Below are positions 1 to 10,811 of a DNA stretch of 64,000 bases, one piece after another. The notes beneath the pieces were generated by a model. The model made no database searches. It saw nothing but the letters and a program-made list of their open reading frames with translations, and had not been told where the DNA came from. The translations under genes and the position numbers were made by a program. Origin of the DNA: Massospora cicadina (lineage: Eukaryota; Entomophthoromycota; Entomophthoromycetes; Entomophthorales; Entomophthoraceae); contig JAKSZP010013318.1 of NCBI GenBank assembly GCA_022478985.1, forward strand, positions 62,001 to 126,000, written 5' to 3'. Position 1 is the first letter of the stretch. The number at the start of each line of letters is the position of its first letter.

Positions 1-469
1 GTTCAGTTTTATCCCCAAGCGGTCAATATGGGTAACATACACACCATTGACAATGTCTGCCAATCCACGGCTACTGGGCACTTGTGTTCTTAGACCAACA
101 AAAAGCTTATGATAGGGTAAATTGAGATACCTAAAGCCTTCCTCCACAACTATCACTCCCCCACCGGTTAAAAATTGTTTGATGTTGCTCATGGAGTCTG
201 CTGCAATGGCTGTGTGTGGCCATGTTTCTCACTGATGTGGTTCACCTTCAAAGGGTTCTCCACAAAGTGGACCCTTTAAACCCACACTTGTATAACTTCA
301 GCCTTACCCACTTTTACAAAATGTAAATGCACACCTTGCTGGTGTCCATGTGTGAGGCCAAGCATCCGTTAGGATTCTGACATTTGCTGATGATTGTGTG
401 GTAGGGGGTGTCTGATAACCATGATGCATGCGCGCTGGAGGAAACTATTTAAGACTACTCCAGGGTCAA
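1..469 (+). pseudogene. LINE-A ORF2 fragment, reverse transcriptase core
   Basis: Translating in shifting frames recovers the RT blocks seen intact in LINE-D: FIP-R-SIW-N at the first 40 bases, then LDQQKAYDRVN as a degraded match near 80-125, and the catalytic block FADDCVVG around 385-410 (ttt gct gat gat tgt). The FADD aspartates are still encoded. In-frame stops and indels between blocks prevent any product. The order and spacing of blocks match LINE-B 32380-32850, so this is the same family. The fragment stops abruptly at the 5-bp TSD of the solo LTR. Confidence 0.8.
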
Positions 470-1616
470 TGTTAAGTTTTCAGCCGATGTTGCAAGCTAA
501 AATAACTTAACAATGAAATTGAGGATATAAACTCACTTTTTAAATGAAACTCCTGCTCATAACCTGGAGTAGATTCTCCAATAATCCTCGATAATAGCCA
601 AGTAACTCTGGTATGCTCACCATTCTTAAGTCTATTGGCACCAACAAATACAAGACCTTCTGTCTTTGTATAAACTCAGGAAATTATTTCTCTATAATCA
701 GGACTACTTCTCTGGCAGGAAAATATGTACTTCTCTTCAGGAAGAATAAACACACAACTATCTAATATAGATGTAATGGCAACAGATACAAATATCAGAT
801 GGACGACAGATGGATAATAATTAATAAACTAAGTGACAGTAGTTATTAATGATCAATAAAATAGTAATGATGATTAATTGATGTTTTAATAATCAGCTAG
901 GTGCTTGTATTATATACCTCTTGGGCATCTCCTGGCCAAACTCATCTATTAAATGAGTTCATTAATATTATGCCAATCCTCTGCTGGTCATGGCAATCAT
1001 TATGAAAAATCCCCAAGTCAATTCAGCCCATGAATTGACTAAAAATAACAATCTTTTCAGCCCAATTGAAGGCAATTTTACTCTCATAATTGGGACAACT
1101 TTGGGTTTTGAACTCAACATCAAAATCTTCCCAATTAGAGCTACATCATAATTTGACATCTAACAATAAATGGGGAATAAAACATATATGATCATAAAAG
1201 ATGACGCACCCCAATTTGGGACATCGGCAGGCCTCTTAATAGCACTAAGTACACCCATAATCAGGATGTCTATGTTTAAGTGCTTAATTATCAATTTTTA
1301 TTAATCAAACCCAACCTCCGCCTTAGTGCATTAAGATCAATGCACTAATTTAGGAGGTGCAATTTAGTTAATGCCGTGGGACCACTTTGCACCCAAGTGT
1401 ACCCATAATTGGCCATAATATAATAATATCATAACTATAATTAGCTACAATAATCGGGCAACTCAGATGCAATTAGAGTGGTTATGAGGTGAATCTGATT
1501 TATCAGATTATTTAGATAAATTGGGAGGATCAAAGTATCCATCAATGGAAGTAATCTATCAGCATTAATGGTTTTCTCAAAGGGTTTATTTTTGAGTCAA
1601 CCATCAAAATCTAACA
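470..1616. repeat. Solo LTR inserted in LINE-A
   Basis: The 1147-bp insert begins TGTTAAGTTTT and ends AAAATCTAACA, so it has TG...CA ends with an imperfect 11-bp terminal inverted repeat. It is flanked by GTCAA (465-469) and GTCAG (1617-1621), a 5-bp TSD with one mismatch. Removing it restores the LINE reading VSNAALNASK found in LINE-B and LINE-D. There is no coding content and no second LTR, so recombination between two LTRs has probably removed the body of the element. It does not match the LTRs of GYP-1 to GYP-4 by eye. Confidence 0.8.
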
Positions 1617-3120
1617 GTCAGTAATGCCGCCCTTAATGCCTCCAAGCCTAAATAATTCTCCTCAGCTGGTACCAAGTGTGCTGGTCACAAGCCATTTTAT
1701 TCAGGCTGCTTTGGCAGCCAACTCTCTTAGTCACTTGCCTCAGTCACCTCATACTGCCCCACTTATATTCCCTTTCATGCCAAGACCCACTGCTGGTCTG
1801 GTGCACCATTTGAAAGTGTGTTTGGAGGTGGGAGGGTTCTCCTCATAGGTAATGAAGCACCACATCCTAGACAATTTCATGAAGTGCAACGCCTCCCTCA
1901 GAGTCCACCAGATTACCCTCACAAGCCAGGCTGTGCATGCCAACTCTATGCTCCTGTCAGAAGTCTGGTTTGTTGCCCATGCTAATGCTTTTCCCCCCAT
2001 TCTTCGCCTATTTGTACTCCATCCTACAAGATTGGCTTTGGTTAGGCCGCCCTCCCCCAGTGCTACTGGATGTCATGTTTGGCCCTTATCATAGTGGAGG
2101 TATGGGTCTGCTCAAATTTTGAGGCCCATGCTGCCAAAATCCTTGGCACCTGGATCGCTGCAGTCACCAATTCCACAATCTCAGACTAGCATTGGTCATG
2201 AGCAGCTGCTCCAATTTTCCTGCGCCCTTGGCCACCGCAATCCTACCCGCCCCATTCTCTGCTTAACTATCTGGCCTCTATCCCTCTGCCGTGGGCCCAC
2301 ATGGGATACTGCCCCACTTCAAAAGTATTCTCCTCTCTATGCGGAGAGCAGAGTGGAGAATCAGCATCAGTGGACACACCGCCCAGAGGTGTCGCCCTAC
2401 TCTCTAATTCAAGCAATAAGTCTGTAGGAAAACTGTTTTAAACAAATTGGTACCCTAATGTCCCCCAATCATTGCCAGCGTGGACTACCTTGAGAAGCTG
2501 GACATCCCATACTCTCTGGAGACACAGAAGGACATTTGGTGGTACACACACCATCCTCTGTTACAACCCCAGATTTTCACCCATGTGTGGAGATGCCTGA
2601 GAAAGGTGTACTGGACTGCTAAGCGGTCTAATGTCTCTCAGTCTTTAGCCAGTGTGTGTGGTCAATAAGGGCCATTAGTCCTTCTCTTGGAAGATTGCCC
2701 AACATCACAGATGATTTGGTGGGATGTTATGCGCCTCTTTTTCGAGAAAAGTGAGCAGATTTTCAGCCTGTTTAAGAACATCTTTGCCTTTTCTATGATC
2801 TCCTATCCACACTTTTCTCCACACCTTAGTCATATCAATTGAGTTATGGGCAATCCACACTATCTTCCTTGACTTTCTTTCTGGTACTACCCAACCCTCC
2901 ATGAAGCTGTGCGTCACTTCCACTCTCACCTTATGAATCACTTCCAAGCTTGTATTTTTTGTCACCTGCCATCCTGCCACTACCAGTTGGCATCATCCTG
3001 TTTCCCCATATGATTCCTCTCATTGGACCCTTTCCTTCGTTTATGTTCAGTTTTGGCCCAGGCCTCCTCTGAAACTCCCCCTCTTCCTTCCACTGAAAAT
3101 CTTGCTGGTAACAGGAGGTA
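1617..3120 (+). pseudogene. LINE-A ORF2 fragment, thumb region and zf-RVT C-terminus
   Basis: This is the continuation of the LINE-A ORF2 after the solo LTR. Recognisable blocks in order are the post-RT segment with RP-A-L-HHLKV-LE-GG (1780-1845), the segment corresponding to LLSKVWFGAHA (about 1950-1980), GRPPP-L-DVMFGP (2045-2090) and the C-terminal YLEKLDIPYSLETQK segment (2483-2530). WRCLRKVYWTAKRSN and a CX2C-type cysteine pair (VCGQ, near 2655) follow, which is the zf-RVT zinc-binding region at the end of many LINE ORF2 proteins. Several frameshifts and stops break it. Confidence 0.8.
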
Positions 3121-3359
3121 GCTTCAGCTCCTCTGGGGTGCCTCTATGTTTTCTTGGTGTTTGTTGTTGGTGTTTATCAGAAGTGACTGTCCCATGGTTA
3201 CCCTTCCCCAAATAAAACGTAAAATTAAATTTTAAATTTTTATACAATAACTAACCAATAGTGTTTGTTTTTTCACTTGGCTATTTATCCTATAAATAAT
3301 CCTCCATAATTTAGTTATTATATTTTATTATATAAGCGTACAAGATGCATAAGAGAGAA

Positions 3360-3490
3360 GTGTGGTAAGCCTGGCAGGTAAAACTGCTTCCACCCTAGTG
3401 CAGGTTTTGAGTTTAAAACCTGTACTGGCTAGAAAAATTCTTGGTGTGGTATATTTGTCCCAAGGTTGACCCACCTTGAATAATATTTTT
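3360..3490 (+). repeat. SINE-like relic 1
   Basis: A patch less AT-rich than its surroundings. It has a tRNA-like head: an A-box-like AGCCTGGCAGGTAAAACTGC near 3368-3387 and a B-box-like GGTTTTGAGTTTAAAACC near 3403-3420. The tail, GTATATTTGTCCCAAGG and then TTGACCCACCTTGAATAA (about 3449-3483), recurs in relic 3 at 54935-55110 on the minus strand and partly in relic 2. I infer a tRNA-derived SINE family. The head alone would be weak; the shared tail is what supports a repeat. Confidence 0.45.
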
Positions 3491-4787
3491 AAGATCATAA
3501 GATAGTATATATTTCTTATTGTACAAGTAACAAAAATTGGACCAGTTTAGTCAAGCGTCTGACTCAATTACACCCTTAGCTTGTGTCCTTTTATTATGAA
3601 GCTTATTAAAGCAAGGTTAAAGATTCTTTTTTAGTATAAATAGCTAGATGATTAATATTATACAATATGTTCTATAAACGCCCTTTATTTAAAATTAAGC
3701 GCGATACTTTAGTAAGTCCTATTAGTTACCTTAATCAAACATATTGAGATAAAAAATAAAGCTTCTCAATCTTTTTGAAGTTTATTTTCAGCTCCTTTTT
3801 TGATTTATTATCTTAAAGCCACCTTAATTACAATTGCTATAGTTGCCAGGACTTTTCTGAGTCTATGTGAAGCATTAACCTTATGTTTTGTATCTATCTA
3901 TAACTTATGCCAGGTTCCTTAATATCAGATGATATTTGATTGATGTGTGATGCGCCACTAGACCTATCTCATACTTGGTTTGAAAATACCATTATATTTT
4001 AATTATGAATATTTGAGTGATTCCTATAAATTATGCTGAAATAGTGAGCCAACCAGTAGAAACAAATCAAATCCTTAGTATCCCATTGACGTATGGATCT
4101 GACGCTCTTTTTTATCAATAGACAAGATTACTATATTAAAGGCTAGGATAGTGAATTCTTTACATTCCCAGCTCTAACAAGACATTCCATTATCATTTTA
4201 TGTATCCTAATTTTTTCTTGATATTTTTAATAGCTAGTATCTTCTAATATACTTAACCTCTTGAACTCTTGTTTAATTTATCTAAGGAGATTTAAATGTT
4301 CCCTTGGGACCATTGAACCGCCATTTAAGCAATGATCCAAAGTATAAATTAATATGTCAAGTACCCTCTTGAATTTCATGATATGAAGTAACATTTTGGA
4401 TGAGTTGGACCACCATACTTTAAGGTGGATGGCCTGATTTACTTTACATTTTCTAGGATGAGAATTTTAACTTAAATTTGTACAATTTATAAGTGATTTA
4501 TATACATAGAAGATATATAACTTTTTATAAGTTTAATTTAAAAACAAAAAGATGTGGAGATGTTAAATCATATGTCACTTATTCCTTAAAGTATGATAGA
4601 GCTTTTTATAAATTATTTGTGTGCCTAAAGGTTAATCACTTATGCTCTTTTAGTATATAGATGCTTCAATTAACTTTATTTTGTTTTCAGTAAAAAAACT
4701 ATTATAGTATACGTTCTTAATACTAACTTACTACTGACCAAATTATAGTAAGCTTATAATAATATAACAACTTTAAGCTATAAAACT

Positions 4788-4872
4788 AATAGCTATTGCT
4801 GGTCCAATGGCTAATTAATTCGCTTAACTATAAAGCGTGTATTTAAATCTTCTCTCATTGCTAATAGGCTGT
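4788..4872 (+). other. tRNA-like trace (possible tRNA-derived relic)
   Basis: The stretch has an A-box-like TGGTCCAATGG, then a perfect 5-bp stem CGCTT/AAGCG around a 7-base loop in the position of an anticodon arm, then a B-box-like TATTTAAATC. Residue 33 of the loop would be A rather than T, and the T arm does not pair. It is not a functional tRNA. It may be a decayed tRNA or SINE head, or chance. Confidence 0.2.
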
Positions 4873-5914
4873 TAATTAGATAATAAAGGTATATTCAAAT
4901 ATAAATTTAAGTCTAGAAGGGTAAAGCCATAATATCATCAAAAGGAGCGTTTGGTATATTTAATTAAATTGGTCTGCTTCCTCATACATATTTTTATTTC
5001 TTATTTTTATAAAGATACTAAGTAATATAGCCTAAGACTTTTACCTTATCTTTGTAATAACATCTAATATTATAACATTTTGTTAGATATAACTAGTATA
5101 TGTATGTTTATAATAGCTCAGAGGTTAAAATAGAGATAAAACATTAAGAAAATTATGCAAGGGATTTACTTGTAAAAATAAACCTATTCTAATCTGATTC
5201 ATTATTTGTATATAAATATAGAAAAATGTTCACCTTTTAATGGTAGTAAATTTTATACCCTAGTATTAAATAAAGTTTATAGTACTTTTCAATATTTACC
5301 TCTACATAGTAGTCTGTAGAAAAAATTACACATAAATGATCTTAGTGGAATACATATATAACAGTTCTAATAAATCGTTGAAGAGTGTTCATACTAGCGT
5401 AGGAACAAGTGAGCTTATCATAGGTATTCTTTGCTGTATCTGGATTTATTTCAAAGTTACAAAATTTATCATATATCATTTTTATTAATTCTAAATGTTT
5501 TATTAAGATATTTAAGGCACAATGGTTTTTAATATTCCTATAACATTTACAAGCACCCCTATCTTCTATTTAAATAGTAAATAACTGCCATAGTAGGTAT
5601 TTATTTTATTTATTTTAATGCCCGATTTTTAAACAAAATTTAAAAATAAATTAAACATTCCGCCAGATCAATTTCATCTTTTCCAAAGAAAATGAGATCT
5701 TACAAAACTTATATTAACAATTAAAGCACTGTTGCATTATTACAGGTTTTAGTTTTTTACATGTAAGTAGTTATATCTTTTTATTCATCTGATATACCTT
5801 TTGTTAGCTAATTACAAACTCAGTCAAAAGCTATGCTAGGAGTAACTGTACCAGTAGTATTCTCATAATGGTCCATAATTTTAATCTTAAATTTCTTTAA
5901 TTTTTAAGTGGGGG

Positions 5915-6115
5915 ACAATTTATGGCTTTATTGGCGTTGCACACCAATGCCTAACTGAGATAGCAAACAGTAAGAAGGTCTATGGAGTTACTTGCCTTCA
6001 AAATTCTGAGCGTGGAGATATATTGGTATTTATCTTTCTTTCCCATTTACTTTGACTTCCCATTTTACTTTATTAGTTAATGATGCAATGTTTTTGGTCT
6101 GCCCACCTTGAATAG
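5915..6115 (+). repeat. SINE-like relic 2
   Basis: An island of more balanced composition within AT-rich DNA. It ends with GGTCTGCCCACCTTGAATAG (6096-6115) followed by a T-rich run, closely matching the tail of relic 1. Upstream, GCCTAACTGAGATAGC and CCTTCAAAATTCTG sit where A and B boxes of a tRNA-derived head could be, but both are poor. The repeat status rests on the tail. Confidence 0.35.
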
Positions 6116-7037
6116 ATAATTTTTGATTTATAATCTAATAATGGTGTAAAAAATTGAGAAGTTAAAACTAAAATGTATAGAGCAGAAATGTATCAAAGGT
6201 AAATCTGGCTTAAAGATTTTCTTAGTAAACTGCAAATAATTTTAGTTAAATGATTTTGGTATTACTAACATCAACTTTAGGAGCTTCCCCATTGAAGAAC
6301 AACAAGAAGCTTACAAATCAAAAGTTAAAAATATTTGAGAAGGATACTACAGAAAATATGATTAGCTTTATTTATATCCTCTTGAAGACTAATATTTGTT
6401 TAAATATAGTCAAGCTTATATAGTAAAAATATACATCTAAAACCAGATTTATATAAGATCTATATACCATGAGGCTGTATATGGATAGCTTATCTAGCAA
6501 GTGTCAAAAAGACTATGTGCATTTTATAGTTATATTATGAATGCTTAATTTTTGTCTCATTATAAAAAGATTAACAAGCTATATATTATAACTTTCTTTA
6601 TTAAATCTAAAGTTAACCCAGAACTCTTTTGTAGATCTGTTATAGAATAATTTAATAGCTTATATTTCAAATTTTGTCATAAAATTTATCAATATCAGCA
6701 TATCTAACATAAAGCAGGGAAACCGTATCATATTAATGATGGTGCAAGAGAACACATGTGCATAATTAAAATCTAAATATACAAATGCAAAATTTTACTT
6801 TCCTGGCTTCCTTTTCAATATTGAATTCCTTCCTGAGTCAAGAATTGGTCCTGATGCCACACTTTTTTCACTAAAATTACTAATTTAGAATCTCAGATAT
6901 ATTTTTGCAGCAATTTAAAAGTTTTATTTAACAAATTAGAATAAGCAAAACCTAAGATATAAGATTTTAAAATAAAAAATAAATACTTTAAATATATTTC
7001 TTATCAAAAAAGTATTAATTAAATATAAAAGAACAGT

Positions 7038-8968
7038 AATCTCTTTCTCTTGATTTTTCCACTTTTTGGTCAAATCCTATTTGATTAATTTAAAAAAACA
7101 CAATTTCGCTCATCATTGGCCCCCTCCAGTCCCCTATGTCAATGAGCTCAACGCCTGCTGCCCTCTCATGGGGCAGGGGGGCGCCCCCTTCTAATGTTTT
7201 TTGGCCTCTTCCAAAACGCGTCTTGGCTGGTTCTACTAGCCCTCACAACTCATCTGGTTGCTTCATCTCACCTAAGGACCTAGCTTTACACCTTGCCCAC
7301 ACTCAGGTGGTGCCCCGTTGCCCCCTAGTACTCCCTTAGAGCACAATGTGCTTCAGCCTTTGGGGTCAAATAAAGCAAGGTGTTCACATATTCCAACCGC
7401 CCTATGATCAAACTTGCTGAGGATCTTTTGTGTCCTGCTGGCTTCATTGACTTCTGCCCCTTAAAGAGGTATTTTGACCTCAACTTCTCATGTAAAGCTG
7501 ATGCGGCAGTCACAGTTACCATTCCCCTGGTGTTCCAGGGTGTACCCCTCCCTACCACTCAAACCTGGTTGCCCCCTGATACCACTCTAGTGGTTCAGTT
7601 TGCGGACTCCCTAACCACCTCCCCCACTGAAATTTTATACAATGAACTGTTGGCCAGTTTGTTGGCATATAGTTTGTACCCCATCCTCCAATTTGTGGTT
7701 CCCATTGGAGCCTCCCACTTTGCTGGCCCTCATGCCTTTGCAACCATACATCCCATTTCCATGGAGGTTGCCCTCTCAATTCCCCCTCACATCATCATTC
7801 CCTCTGCCCCAGACCATCCTTTCTGGGCCCATGTGGATGGAGGGTGCACCATCTGCCCTACCTGTTTCAAACTAGACCATTCAAAATGGTACTGCCCCTC
7901 CAACACCCGAGCTGTGGCTCACACACCTGACTCTTTGCACAATGACTCATTCGCTGACCCAGTTACTTTCTTCCCAAGGGGCACTTTCCTCCTCCCTTCT
8001 ATCAAAAAGCCAGAATTTGCAGCTGGGCCAGCCCCGGCCAATCAGGAGCAGTTTCCTCAAGCCCCTTCTCCTCGCCCAACCAATCAGAGGCCTGACTGGA
8101 CTCCAGGTAATTCTAAGCCACACTTGCTTTATTCCAAGCCCCGCTCCCCCATGCCAATGCATTCTCCTGAACTAATTATTATCAATCAAAATCCCTGAAA
8201 TCATTTAGATGAAGTCAATGAATTGGGTGATCCTGTCTCCAAATCAGTCAGCCCTCCTTGCCTCAAAGAGTTCATTAATGTTGAATATGTGGCCCAGTTC
8301 CCCCTTGCTACTATTCGTCTCACCCAGGTGCCCCCATATTCTGATCCAACCATCAGTTATTTGAAGAGGTAATTGCCTCCCCTCATGATATATTGCTCTG
8401 ATCTGCCACAAGTTTATACTTCAAAGTTTTATACAAAGACCTTGTCCCCCCTCCCATGGACCCCACACTGACCCTCCCACAAAAAGAATTCCTCCACCAC
8501 TACTCCTATGCCAACAACAAAATCAAATTCTTGGCATAACAAGCTAAGTTTGGCCCAAAACCCCGCCTCACCCCCAAAGTGGTAGACATGGCTTCTTCCT
8601 TGCGCGACATCTGCCTTAGATGTGAGAAGGCCCTTGCCAATTACCTTTCTGACTGCCTTAAAAAAGGTATCCCTTGGCCAGCGCCACTTCCCTCACTGGA
8701 CCCCCAGTTCCAAGGTGCGCCTACGCCCTTGCTCTCTGCTTTGTGCCGCTGCCTGTCTGCCCCAGTTGATCTCTCTCAGCCTCCTGGTCCCCCTCCCCCT
8801 CCGCCATGGTCATTAGCGGTTTTCACTTCCAACTTGGTTGGAGTTTAGCGTTTGGTTTTTCACATCATTTGAAGGGCTTTGCCCATGTCGTTTCAACTTT
8901 TGGTGAGGTTTTCTTTTTATTAGTGCTTGGCAATGTCCGTCCCCTGGTCAGCGTGCCTCAATTAAAAT
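7038..8968 (+). mobile_element. ORF1-only-1: non-autonomous retroposon with LINE-type 3' end
   Basis: About 1.93 kb, bounded by a TSD: TTAAATATAAAAGAACAGT (7019-7037) on the left and TTAAATATAAAATACAGT (8969-8986) on the right. The 3' end carries AATGTCCGTCCCCTGGTCAG then a short AT tail, the same 3' motif as LINE-A, B, D and E. It contains one long, damaged ORF1-like gene and nothing resembling endonuclease or RT. Length and layout match the three other copies in this window. Confidence 0.8.
7136..8848 (+). pseudogene. ORF1-like protein of ORF1-only-1 (RRM-like, CCHC knuckle, extra C-terminal domain)
   Basis: A roughly 570-codon gene broken by frameshifts and stops. The start chosen is near the ATG at 7136-7142, because the proline-rich opening (WGRGAPPS-VFWP-PKRV) is shared with copies 2 and 3. 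Blocks in order: SPKDLALHLAH; an RRM-like segment with GFIDFCPLKRYFDLNF, TTLVVQFAD and a run ending PILQFVVPIGAS; SAPDHPFWAHVDGG; and a zinc knuckle CPTCFKLDHSKWYC (CX2CX4HX4C, about 7858-7899). A proline-rich linker follows, then a helical C-terminal region ending around GAPTPLLSALCR (8713-8748). The middle is homologous by eye to ORF1 of LINE-C; the C-terminal region has no counterpart in the LINE ORF1s here. It probably acted as an RNA-binding protein for its own RNA. Confidence 0.75.
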
Positions 8969-8986
8969 TTAAATATAAAATACAGT

Positions 8987-9230
8987 GTTATTTATTGTAT
9001 CAGATTTACTTTATATACAATTCTACATCCTTAGAAACTATAGCTACCACTTAGTATGATAGTAGTACCCACCTATAATGTAACATGATTGTTTGGATAT
9101 TTTTTTATATTACAGGTCTCTTATTCTAATTTATTGCTTCATTATACTCAGATTGGATCATATTTTTTGTAAAGTTTTTTTATTAAAAAACCCTTTGTAA
9201 GATGTAAGCCTATAAAAAAGAAATCAATTA
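8987..9230. other. AT-rich spacer between ORF1-only-1 and GYP-1
   Basis: About 240 bases of AT-rich sequence with no recognisable gene or repeat. Its last five bases (AATTA) may be the left TSD of GYP-1. Confidence 0.5.
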
Positions 9231-9708
9231 TGTTATTTCTCAGCGTAAAGGCTTGATTCTGCCAAGTCAGTTTACACAGGGTATAAGCCACTGAGCAACC
9301 AAATCAGACAATATGAAGATCACCTACTCTAATAATAATCCAATAAATGATATGTGGAGCAACAACCCCTATTGACAATTTATTAATCTTCTAATAATCG
9401 CAGACATATCTGCAAAACCCTACTAAAAGACCTCCTCCTTAATCTTCTATTCAACTCTTTAAATCTCGGTCTACCAAGCCAAATGCATCCTCAGCTTGGT
9501 AATCTCTTATTCGTTTTCCCTTTTCCATGAGTTTTCATCTATCTCAAAATCTTGGCATAATTTCCATCAATTTGCTGAGCAGTCAACACTTCAATCAATT
9601 TGCTTTTCATACATATATATTTCTTGTAATTCTCAAGACTCATCCCAAACCCATTTCTAATCCACCAGAATGTGTAACATATTGTCCAGTCATATCAACC
9701 TCTTGACA
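9231..9708 (-). repeat. GYP-1 3' LTR
   Basis: On the minus strand it begins TGTCAAGAGG and ends AAATAACA, giving TG...CA ends. It is colinear with 22068-22546; shared stretches include CTGCCAAGTCAGTTTACACA and CAATTTATTAATCTTCTAAT. The two copies differ at many positions, so the insertion is old. Confidence 0.8.
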
Positions 9709-9763
9709 TTACCCCACTTTGACTGGACAATATACTCTTATTGCTCATATGATTGAAGGAACT

Positions 9764-9967
9764 TTATGTGAGCTCAGTTGATAATCTGACCCCCAGAGGT
9801 TCCTTAATGGTGTAGGTGACCATGTCAGTCTTCTCGATTATCTCAAACAGCCCAGCCCATATTTTAGAGAGCTTGAATTTCCACCCAAATCCATGTTGGT
9901 CATGGAATAAAACATGATCTCCTACAGCAAACAGCAGAAGTCCAATCCATCTTTTCTGGTTGGCCAT
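9764..9967 (-). pseudogene. GYP-1 integrase C-terminus
   Basis: A 67-residue open stretch with VGDHVLFHD near its N-terminal third, then WAGLFEIIEKTDMVTYTIKEP. This resembles the GPY/F-type C-terminal module of Gypsy integrases (VGD-V-L ... GPF-I ... V-Y-L). The upstream part of the same integrase lies beyond GYP-2, at 15911-16640, showing that GYP-2 split this gene. It sits directly upstream of the polypurine tract and 3' LTR, as expected for the end of pol. Confidence 0.7.
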
Positions 9968-9977
9968 GTAAGGAGAG

Positions 9978-10811
9978 TGTCTATAACTCTCCTGTTCCCA
10001 GTGTGGTAGTGCTCAGTGCATAGGCCCAACACCAGGGAACTAGCCATTAAAATAAAAATCATTATTGTCCAGCAGAGGGTGCTGGAGCAATAATAATTCA
10101 AGCAAAAGCGAGTGACGAGCAAGATAAAAACCCACCCCAAAATGACATGGTGCACTAAGAGAGAAATGGGAAATGTCCCAGTTTGGAGGGAACCTGGGCA
10201 AAGCAATGGTGCACTATGTGATAGCCTAATTGTATGTACAATGTTGTCGTTAAGGTAGCATGAGACCTCCTCATAGGGTCTGCACACAGGATTGTTCGGA
10301 ATAACACATAATAAAAATGTTAAAAATGGGTTTTATTTAAGAAGTCGACCAACAAGGAATGTTGGACAGGGAAAACATATTTAAATACTAATGGGGGAAT
10401 AAGGGTTTGCATAAGTGGACCCAAGCACCAACCCACCAATAGGCACATGCTACCATCCAGATTGGTAGAATATGCCCAAACTGACTTCATTTATGAAATT
10501 GATTGAAGTTGGATTTGACCCAAACGTGTAATTTCATAAATGGAAAGTTTCAAAACCCCATTCCTTGACAAACTGAACTGAACCGTCTGCATTCGTTATG
10601 TAGACCATTCGTTTCAATGCCTGGGCCATAGTAAGGGACTGGGCATTTGGCACCCCAATAGTACCATCCTGCGCATATTTTGCCCGTACCCAGCAATGGT
10701 CTAGAGTATGCCTCAGGTCAGGGAGGTCCTGTAACTCCAACTTATGGACCTCCTAGCGCCCACTCTTATCCTTGGGGTTAGTCCCCACTATGATGATCTC
10801 ATCACATGACA
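9978..10811 (-). repeat. GYP-2 3' LTR
   Basis: About 834 bp. On the plus strand it starts TGTCTATAACTCTCC and ends CACATGACA, so the ends are TGTC...GACA. It is closely colinear with 15079-15910 over its whole length. The pol reading frame runs into it, ending at 10753. Confidence 0.8.

Larger units (their letters stand above)
1..3240 (+). mobile_element. LINE-A: degraded non-LTR retrotransposon, cut by window edge, split by a solo LTR
   Basis: The reading direction is plus. The window begins inside the RT domain of ORF2 and the element runs to a 3' end with the hairpin-like motif CCCATGGTTACCCTTCCCC followed by AATAAA and an AT-rich tail near 3205-3240. The same 3' motif, with small changes, closes LINE-B, LINE-D and LINE-E. 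The whole stretch is colinear with LINE-B at 32380-34500, apart from an LTR inserted at 470-1616. Many stops and frameshifts show it is dead and older than B and D. ORF1 and the endonuclease would lie left of the window. Confidence 0.85.
3241..7018. other. AT-rich intergenic stretch with no gene
   Basis: Nearly 3.8 kb of strongly AT-rich sequence without any ORF of note on either strand. It contains two SINE-like relics (3360-3490 and 5915-6115) and one tRNA-like trace (4788-4872), listed separately. I see no other structure I can support. Confidence 0.6.

Noticed and set aside
4395..4445. Possible fourth SINE tail (TTTAAGGTGGATGGCC)
   Set aside because: Similarity to the relic tails is under a dozen bases and there is no head.
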